Shown here: piece after piece, positions 43,513-51,703 of the stretch
Layout of the letters: the number at the start of each line of letters is the position of its first letter
Position numbering within the stretch: position 1 is the first letter of the stretch
Assembly: GCF_000308755.1 (NCBI RefSeq)
Contig: NZ_BAGF01000050.1
Span: 1-64,000, forward strand
Length of the DNA stretch: 64,000 nucleotides
From: Nocardia pneumoniae NBRC 100136
GTDB lineage: Bacteria > Actinomycetota > Actinomycetes > Mycobacteriales > Mycobacteriaceae
Reading direction: 5' to 3'
Position numbers and translations under genes: made by a program
Notes under the pieces: generated by a model
Told to the model about the DNA's origin: nothing
The model's input: the letters and a program-made list of their open reading frames with translations, nothing else
Database searches by the model: none

Positions 43513-44358
43513 ATGATCGTTGTCACCGGAGCGACCGGAAACATCGGCGCGCCCCTCGTGCGCCTGCTCGCCGACGCTGGCGAAGAGGTGACCGCCGTTT
43601 CGCGCCGGGGCACGGACCAACCGCTGCCCGACCGGGTCCGCGCGGTGCGCGCCGATCTCAGCGATCCGGACAGCCTCTCCCCCGCGGTGACCGGGGCCGA
43701 AACACTGTTCCTCTTGATCAGCGGCGAGCAGCTGGTCGCGGGTCCGGAGCCCGAGCAGGTGCTGAAAGTCATCGCGGCGGGCGGCGTGCGGCGGATCGTC
43801 TTCGTGTCCTCGCAAGGGGTGGCGACCCGGCCCGACGCCGAGGGGTACGCCCGGCTGATCGCCTACGAGGAGGCGATCCGGGATTCGGGGTTGGAATGGA
43901 CCTTCCTGCGCCCGGCGGGTTTCTTCTCCAACAGCTACGCGTGGGCGGAATCGGTGCGCGCGGAACGACTGGTCGCGGCGCCGTTCGGCGATATCGGATT
44001 GCCCTCGGTCGATCCGGCCGATATCGCCGCGGTCGCGGCGGCCGCGTTGCGCGACGACCGGCATGCCGGTCAGGTCTACACTTTGACCGGCCCCGAGCTC
44101 GCCACGCCGCGGGCTCAGGCCGAGGCGCTCGGCGAGGCACTCGGGGAGCCGCTGCGATTCGTCGAATTGACCAGGGAGCAAGCGCATTCGGCGATGCTGC
44201 GGTTCATGCCGGAGCCGGTGGTCGAGCACACGCTGACCATCCTCGGTGAGCCGACACCCGCCGAACAGCGAATCAGCGCCGACATCCCGCGCGTACTCGG
44301 GCGGCCCGCCACGAACTACGCCGCTTGGGCCGCACGCAATCGAGCGGCATTCGCCTGA
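43513..44358 (+). CDS. NmrA-like NAD(P)H-binding oxidoreductase
   Basis: 281 residues. It starts MIVVTGATGNIGAPLVRLLA with the atypical-SDR nucleotide loop, then AETLFLLISGEQ, VRRIVFVSSQGVAT, SGLEWTFLRPAGFFSNSYAW, and a C-terminal half like that of QOR2/NmrA proteins. It is probably a quinone or xenobiotic reductase, or a redox sensor. AAGGAG lies about 8 nt before the ATG. It is almost certainly the target of the adjacent TetR. Confidence 0.88.
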   Translation: MIVVTGATGNIGAPLVRLLADAGEEVTAVSRRGTDQPLPDRVRAVRADLSDPDSLSPAVTGAETLFLLISGEQLVAGPEPEQVLKVIAAGGVRRIVFVSSQGVATRPDAEGYARLIAYEEAIRDSGLEWTFLRPAGFFSNSYAWAESVRAERLVAAPFGDIGLPSVDPADIAAVAAAALRDDRHAGQVYTLTGPELATPRAQAEALGEALGEPLRFVELTREQAHSAMLRFMPEPVVEHTLTILGEPTPAEQRISADIPRVLGRPATNYAAWAARNRAAFA

Positions 44359-44528
44359 GCGATAACAGCATCGTTTCGCAGCGGATTCGAGGCGGCACGC
44401 TTCTGATCCCATGTCGGCCGCGCCTGCCACGGCTGGGGTGAAGGCACCGGTTTCGACGGTGGGCGACACCGCCGGATCTGATGCGACGCGATTCCCCGCG
44501 ACCGAGCGTCGACCACGGTGGCGCCCGG

Positions 44529-47003
44529 TCAGCCGATGTCGATCGGATCAATCTGGACGCGCAGCGGGGCGTCGGAGCGGTGTGTGCTGCGGACCGCCTG
44601 CGCCGCCCGCAGCGCCCTCGCCAGGGCCGCGCCGTGGCCACGTTCCACGCGCAGCAGCATCCGCTCGACCTCGGCAGGGGAATCGCCGGAGGAGAAAGGT
44701 TTGCGAGCGCCGTCCGGGAGCGGCACCGGGCCGAGCCGGTCGACAGTGGCGGGAAGGTCTGCCGCGGCCAGCAGTTCGGCGATGCTGTCGGCGGTGCCGT
44801 CGATCGCGGCGAGGCGAACCGCTGGGGGGAAGCCGACCTCGGCGCGGGCGGCGACCTCGGCGCGGGCGGCGCCCACCGGGTCCCAGCGGACCAGCGCCTG
44901 CACGGTGGGGATGGAGGGTTCGGCCATCACGATGACCTGGCCGTGCGGGCGGACCAGCGCGGCGGCGCACATCCAGCGGCGCAGTGCGTCCTCGGCGGCC
45001 CGCAGATCGGCGCGACTGAGCAAGGCCCACCCGTCCAGCAGCAGCGCGACGCCGTAACCGCCGGGAACCACGGGTTCGGCGCCCATCGTCGCCACAACGA
45101 CCTGTGGTCCCGGCTCCACGGTGTCGAGCACCGCGCCGCCGCCGGAACCGCGGATGGGCACTCCGGGGAACGCGCGGCCGAGTTCTTCCGCAGTGCGGGC
45201 CGCGCCGATCACCACGGCGCGCAACGCGCGCGATCCGCAGGCGGTGCAGCGGAACGCGGCTTCGGTGATCCCGCACCAGCGGCACACGGGACTCTGGGCG
45301 GCCGCGCTGAAGTCTGCCGACGGTCCGCGCCGTCCACGCGCTTCCGGAAGGGCCAGCGGCCCGTTGCAGTGCCTGCACCGGGCAGGCGTACGGCATTTCG
45401 CGCAGGCCAGGGCGGGAATGTAGCCGCGACGCGGCACCTGGACCAGCACCGGCGCCCCCTCCTTCAGCGCGGCGCGGGCGGCGGCGAACGCCACGCCGGG
45501 AATGCGGACGGCACGCGCGACCGGGTCGCGTTCCAGCGCGACGTCGCTGTCGCCGGGAGCGCTGATCCGCGGCGCGGTCTTGCGCAGGACCGCCCGGTCG
45601 GCGACCAGGTCGTGCGCCCAGCCGGAATCGACCACCGCCTGGATTTCCGCGGTCCGCGCGAAACCGGCCGCCACGAACGCCGCCCCGGTCTCGTGCGCCC
45701 GCAGCATCGCCACCTCGCGCGCGTGCGGATACGGTGCGCGCGGTTCGGCGTAGGTGTCGTCGCCGTCGTCCCAGAGTGCGATCAAGCCGAGATTGCTCGC
45801 CGGTGCGAACACCGCGCTGCGCGTGCCGACCACCACGCGCGCCGAACCGCGCAGCACCGCGAGCCAGCGCCGGTACCTGGCCGCGGGACCGAGACCCGCC
45901 GCCAGTCCGACCGCCGCATCCCCCACCAGCCGGGCACATTCGGTCAGCACCCGGTCGAGATCGCGTTGATCGGGCACCATGAGGATCGCGCTGCGCCCCT
46001 GCCCGGCCACCACGGCGGCGAGTTCGGCCAACCGCCGCGGCCAGTTCTCGCCGGGAAGCGCTTGCCAGGCGGCGCGCGCCCCCTTTCCCTGCGCGAGCGC
46101 GGCGACGAACGCCGCGCCGTGGACATACCGCTCCCATGGCGCGATATCCACGTCGATTTCCGACAGTGCTCGTGGCCGCGACGACGGATCGTCGACGACG
46201 GCGTCCCGCTGCTGGCCGCTAACGGCAGCGACCGGGCGCGGCCCATCCGATGACCCGTCGACACCCGACGAGTCGACCGGGTGGGGCTGGTCAGCGGCAC
46301 CCGAGTTGGGGGAAGGAGGCTCACCCGGTTCGGCTGCCTCCGATTCGACGTCCGGCTGGCCTGAGGCATTCCCCACGTCGGCCGAGTCGCCTTGCGGCTC
46401 AGACCAATCCGGAGACGGTGTGGTGGGCTTCGTTGCGATCGCACGGCCGCGCTGCGCCGAAAATGTTGTGGCGCTGCCAGTTCCAGCGGATTCACTGTCG
46501 ACCTCGTCTCCGACCGGGTCGGCGGCGGTGGGGTCTCCGTCGGAGATCGGAACAGGTTGTGCAGCAGGGGAATCGGCGGACTTCTTCGTCCCCCCGGATT
46601 CGGTGCGAGCATGGCGCGGCGGGATGGCCAAGCGCAGGACGTCGGCGCGGGTGCCCGCATAGCGCGCGGCCACCGCGGTGGCCAATTCCAGGATTTCCGG
46701 CGTCAGCACGCGCTCGCCGGAGACGACGCGTTCCAGTTCGACCAGCTTGCCTTCATGGTCGCTGCGGGCCAGCCGCGCGAGCAGATAACCGTCGACGAGG
46801 CGGCCCGCGAAACGGACGCGCACCCGGACCCCCGGCTGGGCGAGCTCGTCCAGCTCGGGGGGCACCAGGTAGTCGAAGTCGCGGTCCAGGTGTGCCGGTG
46901 TCAGCAGCGGAAGCACTCGGGCAATCGGCCGCGACACGGCCGCGTTGCCCGCGGCCGGACGGTCCGCCGAGGTGGCGGGGGCGTCCGCCGCGGGTTCGTT
47001 CAC
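44529..47003 (-). CDS. priA: Primosomal protein PriA, actinobacterial helicase-defective type
   Basis: 824 residues. The N-terminal 3'-DNA-binding domain is about 25-125. It is followed by an acidic, Ser/Pro/Asp-rich linker (~135-275) absent from enterobacterial PriA. The two RecA-like lobes lack a Walker A GKT and a DExH box (the corresponding stretches read LMVPDQRDLDRVL and LIALWDDGDD). Eight zinc-type cysteines remain: CAKC, CRHC, CRWC and CTAC. Actinobacterial PriA is known to lack the ATPase motifs and may work as a replication-restart loader. The start is a GTG at 47003, 13 bp after the metK stop, without a well-spaced ribosome-binding site. Confidence 0.93.
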   Translation of the reverse strand: MNEPAADAPATSADRPAAGNAAVSRPIARVLPLLTPAHLDRDFDYLVPPELDELAQPGVRVRVRFAGRLVDGYLLARLARSDHEGKLVELERVVSGERVLTPEILELATAVAARYAGTRADVLRLAIPPRHARTESGGTKKSADSPAAQPVPISDGDPTAADPVGDEVDSESAGTGSATTFSAQRGRAIATKPTTPSPDWSEPQGDSADVGNASGQPDVESEAAEPGEPPSPNSGAADQPHPVDSSGVDGSSDGPRPVAAVSGQQRDAVVDDPSSRPRALSEIDVDIAPWERYVHGAAFVAALAQGKGARAAWQALPGENWPRRLAELAAVVAGQGRSAILMVPDQRDLDRVLTECARLVGDAAVGLAAGLGPAARYRRWLAVLRGSARVVVGTRSAVFAPASNLGLIALWDDGDDTYAEPRAPYPHAREVAMLRAHETGAAFVAAGFARTAEIQAVVDSGWAHDLVADRAVLRKTAPRISAPGDSDVALERDPVARAVRIPGVAFAAARAALKEGAPVLVQVPRRGYIPALACAKCRTPARCRHCNGPLALPEARGRRGPSADFSAAAQSPVCRWCGITEAAFRCTACGSRALRAVVIGAARTAEELGRAFPGVPIRGSGGGAVLDTVEPGPQVVVATMGAEPVVPGGYGVALLLDGWALLSRADLRAAEDALRRWMCAAALVRPHGQVIVMAEPSIPTVQALVRWDPVGAARAEVAARAEVGFPPAVRLAAIDGTADSIAELLAAADLPATVDRLGPVPLPDGARKPFSSGDSPAEVERMLLRVERGHGAALARALRAAQAVRSTHRSDAPLRVQIDPIDIG

Positions 47004-47018
47004 TCCTACCCGGTCGGG

Positions 47019-48230
47019 TCAGAGGCCGATGGCGGCACGCAGCTTGTCCGCGCGATCGGTGTGCTCCCACGGCAGGTCGACGTCGGTGCGGCCGAAGTGG
47101 CCGTACGCGGCGGTGGGCGCATAGATCGGGCGCAGCAGGTCCAGGTCCCGGATGATCGCGCCGGGACGCAAGTCGAACACCTCGGTGATCGCGGTGGCGA
47201 TGCGCGCCGGATCGACCTTCTCGGTGCCGAAAGTCTCGACGAACAGCCCGACCGGGGCGGCCTTGCCGATCGCGTAGGCCACCTGGACCTCGACGCGGTC
47301 GGCCAGGTCGGCCGCGACCACGTTCTTGGCGACCCAGCGCATGGCGTACGCGGCCGAACGGTCCACCTTCGACGGGTCCTTGCCGGAGAAGGCGCCACCG
47401 CCGTGGCGGGCCATGCCGCCGTAGGTGTCGACGATGATCTTGCGGCCGGTCAGGCCCGCGTCGCCCATCGGACCGCCGAGCACGAACTTGCCGGTCGGGT
47501 TGACCAGCAGCCGGATGTCCGAGGTGTCCAGGGTGGGCACTTCCAGTTCGGCGAGCACCGCGTCGACGACCTTCTCGCGGATGTCGGGCGCGAGCAGGTT
47601 GTCCAGGTCGATGTCGGCGGCGTGCTGGGTGGAGATGACCACCGTGTCGAGCCGGACCGGGCGGTCGCCGTCGTATTCGATGGTGACCTGGGTCTTGCCG
47701 TCCGGGCGCAGGTAGGGCAGCACGCCGGACTTGCGCACCTCGGTCAGCCGGCGCGACAGGCGGTGCGCGAGCGCGATCGGCAGCGGCATCAGTTCGGGGG
47801 TGTCCTTGGTGGCGTAACCGAACATCAGGCCCTGGTCGCCCGCGCCCTGCCGCTCGATCTCGTCGTCGGAGCCGCCGACACGCGCCTCGTGCGAGGTGTC
47901 CACACCCTGCGCGATATCCGGAGACTGCGCGCCGATCGCGATATTGACGCCGCAAGAATTCCCGTCGAATCCCTTTGCCGAAGAGTCGTATCCGATTTCC
48001 AGGACCTTTTCCCGGACAATTCGCGGAATATCGGCGTACGCCGACGTGGTGACCTCACCCGCGACATGGACCTGACCGGTGGTGACGAGAGTTTCCACCG
48101 CGACCCGGCTACGCGGGTCTTCCGCGAGCAATGCGTCGAGGATGGAATCGCTGATGGCATCACAGATTTTGTCCGGATGACCTTCGGTCACGGACTCACT
48201 GGTGAAAAGCCGACTGCCGGACGTGCGCAC
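47019..48230 (-). CDS. metK: S-adenosylmethionine synthetase
   Basis: 403 residues. It makes S-adenosylmethionine from methionine and ATP (EC 2.5.1.6). Visible are SESVTEGHPDKICDAISD, GAGDQGLMFGYA, the phosphate-binding GGGAFSGKDPSKVDRS, and C-terminal YGHFGRTDVDLPWE. The start is a GTG at 48230 (VRTSGSRLFTSES), with GGGAAG just upstream. The leader (48231-48462) has no recognised SAM riboswitch. It lies upstream of priA, as in mycobacteria. Confidence 0.97.
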   Translation of the reverse strand: MRTSGSRLFTSESVTEGHPDKICDAISDSILDALLAEDPRSRVAVETLVTTGQVHVAGEVTTSAYADIPRIVREKVLEIGYDSSAKGFDGNSCGVNIAIGAQSPDIAQGVDTSHEARVGGSDDEIERQGAGDQGLMFGYATKDTPELMPLPIALAHRLSRRLTEVRKSGVLPYLRPDGKTQVTIEYDGDRPVRLDTVVISTQHAADIDLDNLLAPDIREKVVDAVLAELEVPTLDTSDIRLLVNPTGKFVLGGPMGDAGLTGRKIIVDTYGGMARHGGGAFSGKDPSKVDRSAAYAMRWVAKNVVAADLADRVEVQVAYAIGKAAPVGLFVETFGTEKVDPARIATAITEVFDLRPGAIIRDLDLLRPIYAPTAAYGHFGRTDVDLPWEHTDRADKLRAAIGL

Positions 48231-48462
48231 AGTTCTTCCCTCTCCCTCAACGGGTTACTCGTATCGGCTTGCGACAGTAACGCGGTGTCGCTCCTGCGCA
48301 ACCCTTATATCTCAGACTATTCCAAACCACCGACGCGGCGGACCCCGACGCGCAGCCATCCCAGACAGCTGAACTCCCGGTGTCGCGGCGGTGCCGACGA
48401 CCTGACGGCGCCGCGAACAATCCGCCGATCAGCTGGCAATCCTGGCAGGCGCGCGGCCGAAC

Positions 48463-49686
48463 TCAGCGCAACAACACACTCAGCGCGTCGAGGACCCGGC
48501 TCGCGAGCAACGCCTTCGAGCCGTGATCGAGCGCCTGCTCGGTGCCGTCCGCCCCGAGCAGCCAGCCGTCGTTGGTGTCCACCTCGAACGCCTTGCCCTC
48601 GCCGACCGCGTTGACCACCAGCAGGTCGCAGCCCTTGCGGGCGAGCTTGGCCCGCGCGTGGGTGAGGACGTCGCCGTGCTCGTCACCGGTCTCGGCGGCG
48701 AAGCCGACGATCGCCGTGCCGGGCAGCTGACCGTCCCGCCGCGCCTGCACCAAACCTGCCAGGATGTCGTCGTTCTTGGTCAGCGGAATGACGTCGGGTT
48801 CGCCAGCGCCCTTCTTGATCTTGGCCGCGGCCACGTTGGTGGGCCGGAAATCGGCGACGGCCGCGGCCATGATCACCGCGTCGGCGCCGACGGCGTGCTT
48901 GTCGACGGCGGTCTTCAGCTGGTCGGCAGTGGTGATGTGCACCAGGTCGACGGCGGCGGGTGCGGCCATCTCGATCGTGTTGCCCGCGATCAGCGTGACA
49001 TGGGCGCCGCGCTGGGCCGCGACACGCGCGAGCGCGTAGCCCTGCTTTCCGGAGCTGCGATTGCCGAGGAAACGCACCGGATCCAGCGGTTCCCTGGTGC
49101 CGCCCGCCGTGATGACGACTCGGCGACCGACCAGATCGCGCGGGACCGCGTCGGCACGCTCCAGCAGCAGCGACGCGAGGCCGAAGATCTCCTCGGGCTC
49201 GGGCAGCCGTCCCGGACCGGTGTCGGTACCGGTGAGCCGCCCCGACGCGGGCTCCATGACGATCGCACCGCGGGCGCGCAGCGTCGCGACATTCGCGACG
49301 GTCGCCGGATGCTCCCACATCTCGGTGTGCATCGCGGGCGCGAACAGGATCGGACATCGGGCCGTGAGCAACGTGGCGGTGAGCAGGTCGTCGGCGCGGC
49401 CGGTCGCGGCGCGCGCCATGAGGTCGGCGGTCGCCGGGGCGATGACCACCAGGTCCGCCTCCTGGCCCAGCCGAACGTGCGGGACCTCGGGCACGTCGGC
49501 GAACACGCCGGTGTGCACCGGGTTCCCGGAGAGTGCTTCGAAGGTCGCCTTGCCGACGAACTGCAGCGCCGACTCGGTGGGAATCACCCGGACCTCATGT
49601 CCGGTTTCGGTGAATCGCCGGACCAGAGAGCACGCCTTGTAGGCGGCGATGCCTCCACTCACGCCGACGATGATCCGTGTGGTCAC
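48463..49686 (-). CDS. coaBC: Bifunctional phosphopantothenoylcysteine decarboxylase / phosphopantothenate-cysteine ligase
   Basis: 407 residues from the GTG at 49686 (VTTRIIVGVSGGIAAYKACS), with GGAGG 4 nt upstream. The CoaC flavin domain occupies about 1-185 (APAMHTEMWEHPATVANV, PASGRLTGTDTGPGRLPEP). The CoaB ligase follows (VVITAGGTREPLDPVRFLGN, MAAAVADFRP, AAAKIKKG, NDDIL). It carries out two steps from phosphopantothenate to phosphopantetheine in CoA synthesis. Its start and ribosome-binding site are duplicated 62 bp upstream. Confidence 0.96.
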   Translation of the reverse strand: MTTRIIVGVSGGIAAYKACSLVRRFTETGHEVRVIPTESALQFVGKATFEALSGNPVHTGVFADVPEVPHVRLGQEADLVVIAPATADLMARAATGRADDLLTATLLTARCPILFAPAMHTEMWEHPATVANVATLRARGAIVMEPASGRLTGTDTGPGRLPEPEEIFGLASLLLERADAVPRDLVGRRVVITAGGTREPLDPVRFLGNRSSGKQGYALARVAAQRGAHVTLIAGNTIEMAAPAAVDLVHITTADQLKTAVDKHAVGADAVIMAAAVADFRPTNVAAAKIKKGAGEPDVIPLTKNDDILAGLVQARRDGQLPGTAIVGFAAETGDEHGDVLTHARAKLARKGCDLLVVNAVGEGKAFEVDTNDGWLLGADGTEQALDHGSKALLASRVLDALSVLLR

Positions 49687-49797
49687 TACGCCTCCGGCCG
49701 GCTGATCCCCGCGGGCGCGGGGAGAACGACGACGATCCGTGTGGTCACTACGCCTCCGGGGGTGTGGGTGGATCATCCCCGCCCGCGCGGGGAATTC
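49666..49797. repeat. Tandem duplication with two type I-E CRISPR-repeat-like hairpins
   Basis: Two units, 49666-49727 and 49728-49797. Each has a 32-bp copy of the coaBC start region (49666-49697 and 49728-49759, 31/32 identical) followed by a 28-bp hairpin (49700-49727 and 49770-49797). On the minus strand the hairpins read TCCCCGCGCCCGCGGGGATC and TCCCCGCGCGGGCGGGGATG, closely like the type I-E repeat core of actinobacteria (CCCCGCG-N-CGCGGGGAT). They are 70 bp apart, longer than the usual 61-bp unit, and no cas gene is in the window. A double terminator is the alternative. Confidence 0.55.
49686..49748 (-). other. Possible 20-codon upstream ORF of coaBC
   Basis: The second copy of the coaBC start (GTG at 49748, with the same GGAGG) opens a frame encoding VTTRIVVVLPAPAGISRPEA. 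It stops at the TAG whose G is the first base of the coaBC GTG. It could couple translation, or be an accident of the duplication. Confidence 0.3.
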
Positions 49798-49834
49798 GAT
49801 ACTGCGGGCTCATGCGCCGAGCACCGGGCGGCGA

Positions 49835-50116
49835 TCACTCGCCTTCGGAGTGCTCGAGCAGGTCGGCGTGGATCTCGCGCAGCGCGACCGACAGCGGCTT
49901 CTCCTGCAGACCCGGCTCGACCAGCGGGCCGACGTACTCGAGGATGCCGTCGCCGAGCTGGTTGTAGTAGTCGTTGATCTGACGGGCCCGCTTGGCCGCG
50001 TAGATCACCAGGGCGTACTTGGACGAGGTGCGCTCGAGCAACTCGTCGATCGGCGGGTTGGTGAGGCCGACCGGCGTGTCGTAGGCGGGCGCGGTCTTGG
50101 TGTCCGTACTGCTCAC
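49835..50116 (-). CDS. rpoZ: RNA polymerase omega subunit
   Basis: 93 residues from the GTG at 50116 (VSSTDTKTAPAYDTPVGLTN); AGGAG lies 8 nt upstream. The core PIDELLERTSSKYALVIYAA and KRARQIND is the omega fold, with a short acidic C-terminus. Omega helps assemble RNA polymerase. It lies downstream of gmk (105 bp), the standard gmk-rpoZ-coaBC order. Confidence 0.95.
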   Translation of the reverse strand: MSSTDTKTAPAYDTPVGLTNPPIDELLERTSSKYALVIYAAKRARQINDYYNQLGDGILEYVGPLVEPGLQEKPLSVALREIHADLLEHSEGE

Positions 50117-50221
50117 TAGGGGGACTCCTGCTGTCGTGGATGTCGCATGAGCGAGGGGCCCGGCGTGGTTTCGCACGCTACCTTCCGGCGGGCCCTGATC
50201 ACTGATGCGCAGGTTCGGGGG

Positions 50222-50806
50222 TTACGAACTCGAATTCGTGCTAACGAACAACGATACCAACTGCTCACAGGCGCTGGTGACGTCGTCGTTCACGATGACG
50301 ATGTCGAACTCGTCACACGCCGCGAGCTCGATCCTGGCGGTTTCCAAGCGGCGTTCGATCACCTCGGGCGATTCGGTGCCGCGCGAGGTCAGCCGCGCCA
50401 CCAATTCCTCCCAGCTCGGCGGGGCCAGGAACACCAGGATCGCGTCCGGGATCGCCCGGCGCACCGACCGCGCGCCTTCCAGATCCACTTCGACGAGTAC
50501 GGGAAGGCCCTCCGCCAACGCGGCGCGGACCGGCCCGGCGGGGGTGCCCGAACGCTGCAACCCGCCGTGGATGTCCGCCCACTCGAGCAGTTCGCCCGCC
50601 TCGATCATCGCGTCGAACTCCGCGCGGGAGACGAAGCGATAGTCGAGGCCGTCGACCTCCCCGGGCCGCGGGGCCCGGGTCGTTGCCGACACGCTGAAGA
50701 CCAGTTCGGGCAGTCGCTCGCGGACGCAGCGGACCACGGTGGACTTGCCCACGGCCGAGGGGCCGACCAGTACGACCAGTCGACCCTTCCGCGTGTGTTC
50801 GATCAC
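50222..50806 (-). CDS. gmk: Guanylate kinase
   Basis: 194 residues from a GTG at 50806. It phosphorylates GMP to GDP (EC 2.7.4.8). The P-loop GPSAVGKST is at residues 15-23, followed by TTRAPRPGEVDGLDYRFVSR (GMP binding) and WADIHGG. The lid reads TSRGTESPEVIERRLETA. The start lies 8 bp after the mihF stop. No anomaly. Confidence 0.96.
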   Translation of the reverse strand: MIEHTRKGRLVVLVGPSAVGKSTVVRCVRERLPELVFSVSATTRAPRPGEVDGLDYRFVSRAEFDAMIEAGELLEWADIHGGLQRSGTPAGPVRAALAEGLPVLVEVDLEGARSVRRAIPDAILVFLAPPSWEELVARLTSRGTESPEVIERRLETARIELAACDEFDIVIVNDDVTSACEQLVSLFVSTNSSS

Positions 50807-50814
50807 CCTCGTCG

Positions 50815-51135
50815 TCAGGCGTCGAAGTCGAACCGGGCCAGCAGCGCCTTGCGCTGCCGATCGCCGAGTCCGCGCAGGCGCCGGGTGGGGGCGATCTCCA
50901 GCTCGCTCATGATTTCCGCCGCCTTGACCTTGCCCACCTTCGGCAGGGCCTCCAGCAGTGCCGACACCTTCATCTTGCCGAGGATCTCGTCGGTCTCGGC
51001 GTCGGTGAGGACCTGCTTCAGGTTGGTGCCGCCACGCTTCAAGCGCTCCTTGAGCTCCGCCCGAGCGCGGCGAGCGGCAGCCGCCTTCTCCAAAGCAGCG
51101 GCGCGCTGCTCGTCAGTCAGCTGGGGAAGGGCCAC
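50815..51135 (-). CDS. mihF: Integration host factor, actinobacterial type
   Basis: 106 residues from a GTG at 51135; GGAGG lies about 6 nt upstream. A basic coiled-coil N-terminus (EKAAAARRARAELKERLKRG) is followed by a helix-two-turn-helix with VSALLEALPKVGKVKAAEIM and RRLRGLGDRQRKALLARF. This nucleoid protein binds and bends DNA and is unrelated to enterobacterial IHF. It precedes gmk in most actinomycetes. Confidence 0.95.
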   Translation of the reverse strand: MALPQLTDEQRAAALEKAAAARRARAELKERLKRGGTNLKQVLTDAETDEILGKMKVSALLEALPKVGKVKAAEIMSELEIAPTRRLRGLGDRQRKALLARFDFDA

Positions 51136-51669
51136 GGTTCCTCCGTCTCATCGTTCATTGCATCAACTCCTGCCAGTAACCCGGCAGTCTCAGCGACCGT
51201 ACCCACGACGTCCGCCGATTGCGAACCCACCCCCCAGGTCAGCGCATGATTCCGGATGCGGTGCAGGCGCCGGGGCCGCATCGGGCGGCACGCCGGCGCC
51301 ACCATGCGAATCGTACCGCCGAATCCGCGAAATAGGCCGCCAGCAGGGGTTTTTCGACAGACCAAACGGTTTGCGGAAGGGTTGCGAGACGAGGCGGCAC
51401 CGATCCAGCAACCCCTCACCCGCCCTACCAGGAACTTTCTGGAAATTTCCCGCGTGTCGCGGGTTCTTTGCGCGTGTCGGGCGTCACACTCCCCCGGCGC
51501 GGGCCGCGGAAACGGCATTCGGTGCCCCACACGGAGGGCCCTACGTCGCGCCAGGCAGTCGGCCCACTACGCGGTCACCGACCAGCCCCGAAACCGACGC
51601 AGAAGCGCGCACAGACCCCGCTACGGGCCACCTCTGCGCGTGCACCTGCACGCACAGGCCCGGAAACGA
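51136..51669. other. Intergenic region between pyrF and mihF
   Basis: About 530 bp. It should contain the mihF-gmk-rpoZ promoter. In mycobacteria a PE/PPE pair can lie here; none is present. No other feature is convincing. Confidence 0.5.
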
Positions 51670-51700
51670 CGTAGACCGGCGCGCGGTGCGCCGGTCTACG
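51670..51700 (-). terminator. Terminator hairpin of the pyr operon
   Basis: A perfect 13-bp stem, CGTAGACCGGCGC / GCGCCGGTCTACG, with a 5-nt loop (GCGGT). It begins 3 bp after the pyrF stop on the minus strand. Confidence 0.8.
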
Positions 51701-51703
51701 TGG

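Noticed and set aside
48231..48462. SAM riboswitch upstream of metK
   Set aside because: No recognisable SAM-I/II/IV core; only a possible AT-rich promoter patch around 48305-48325.
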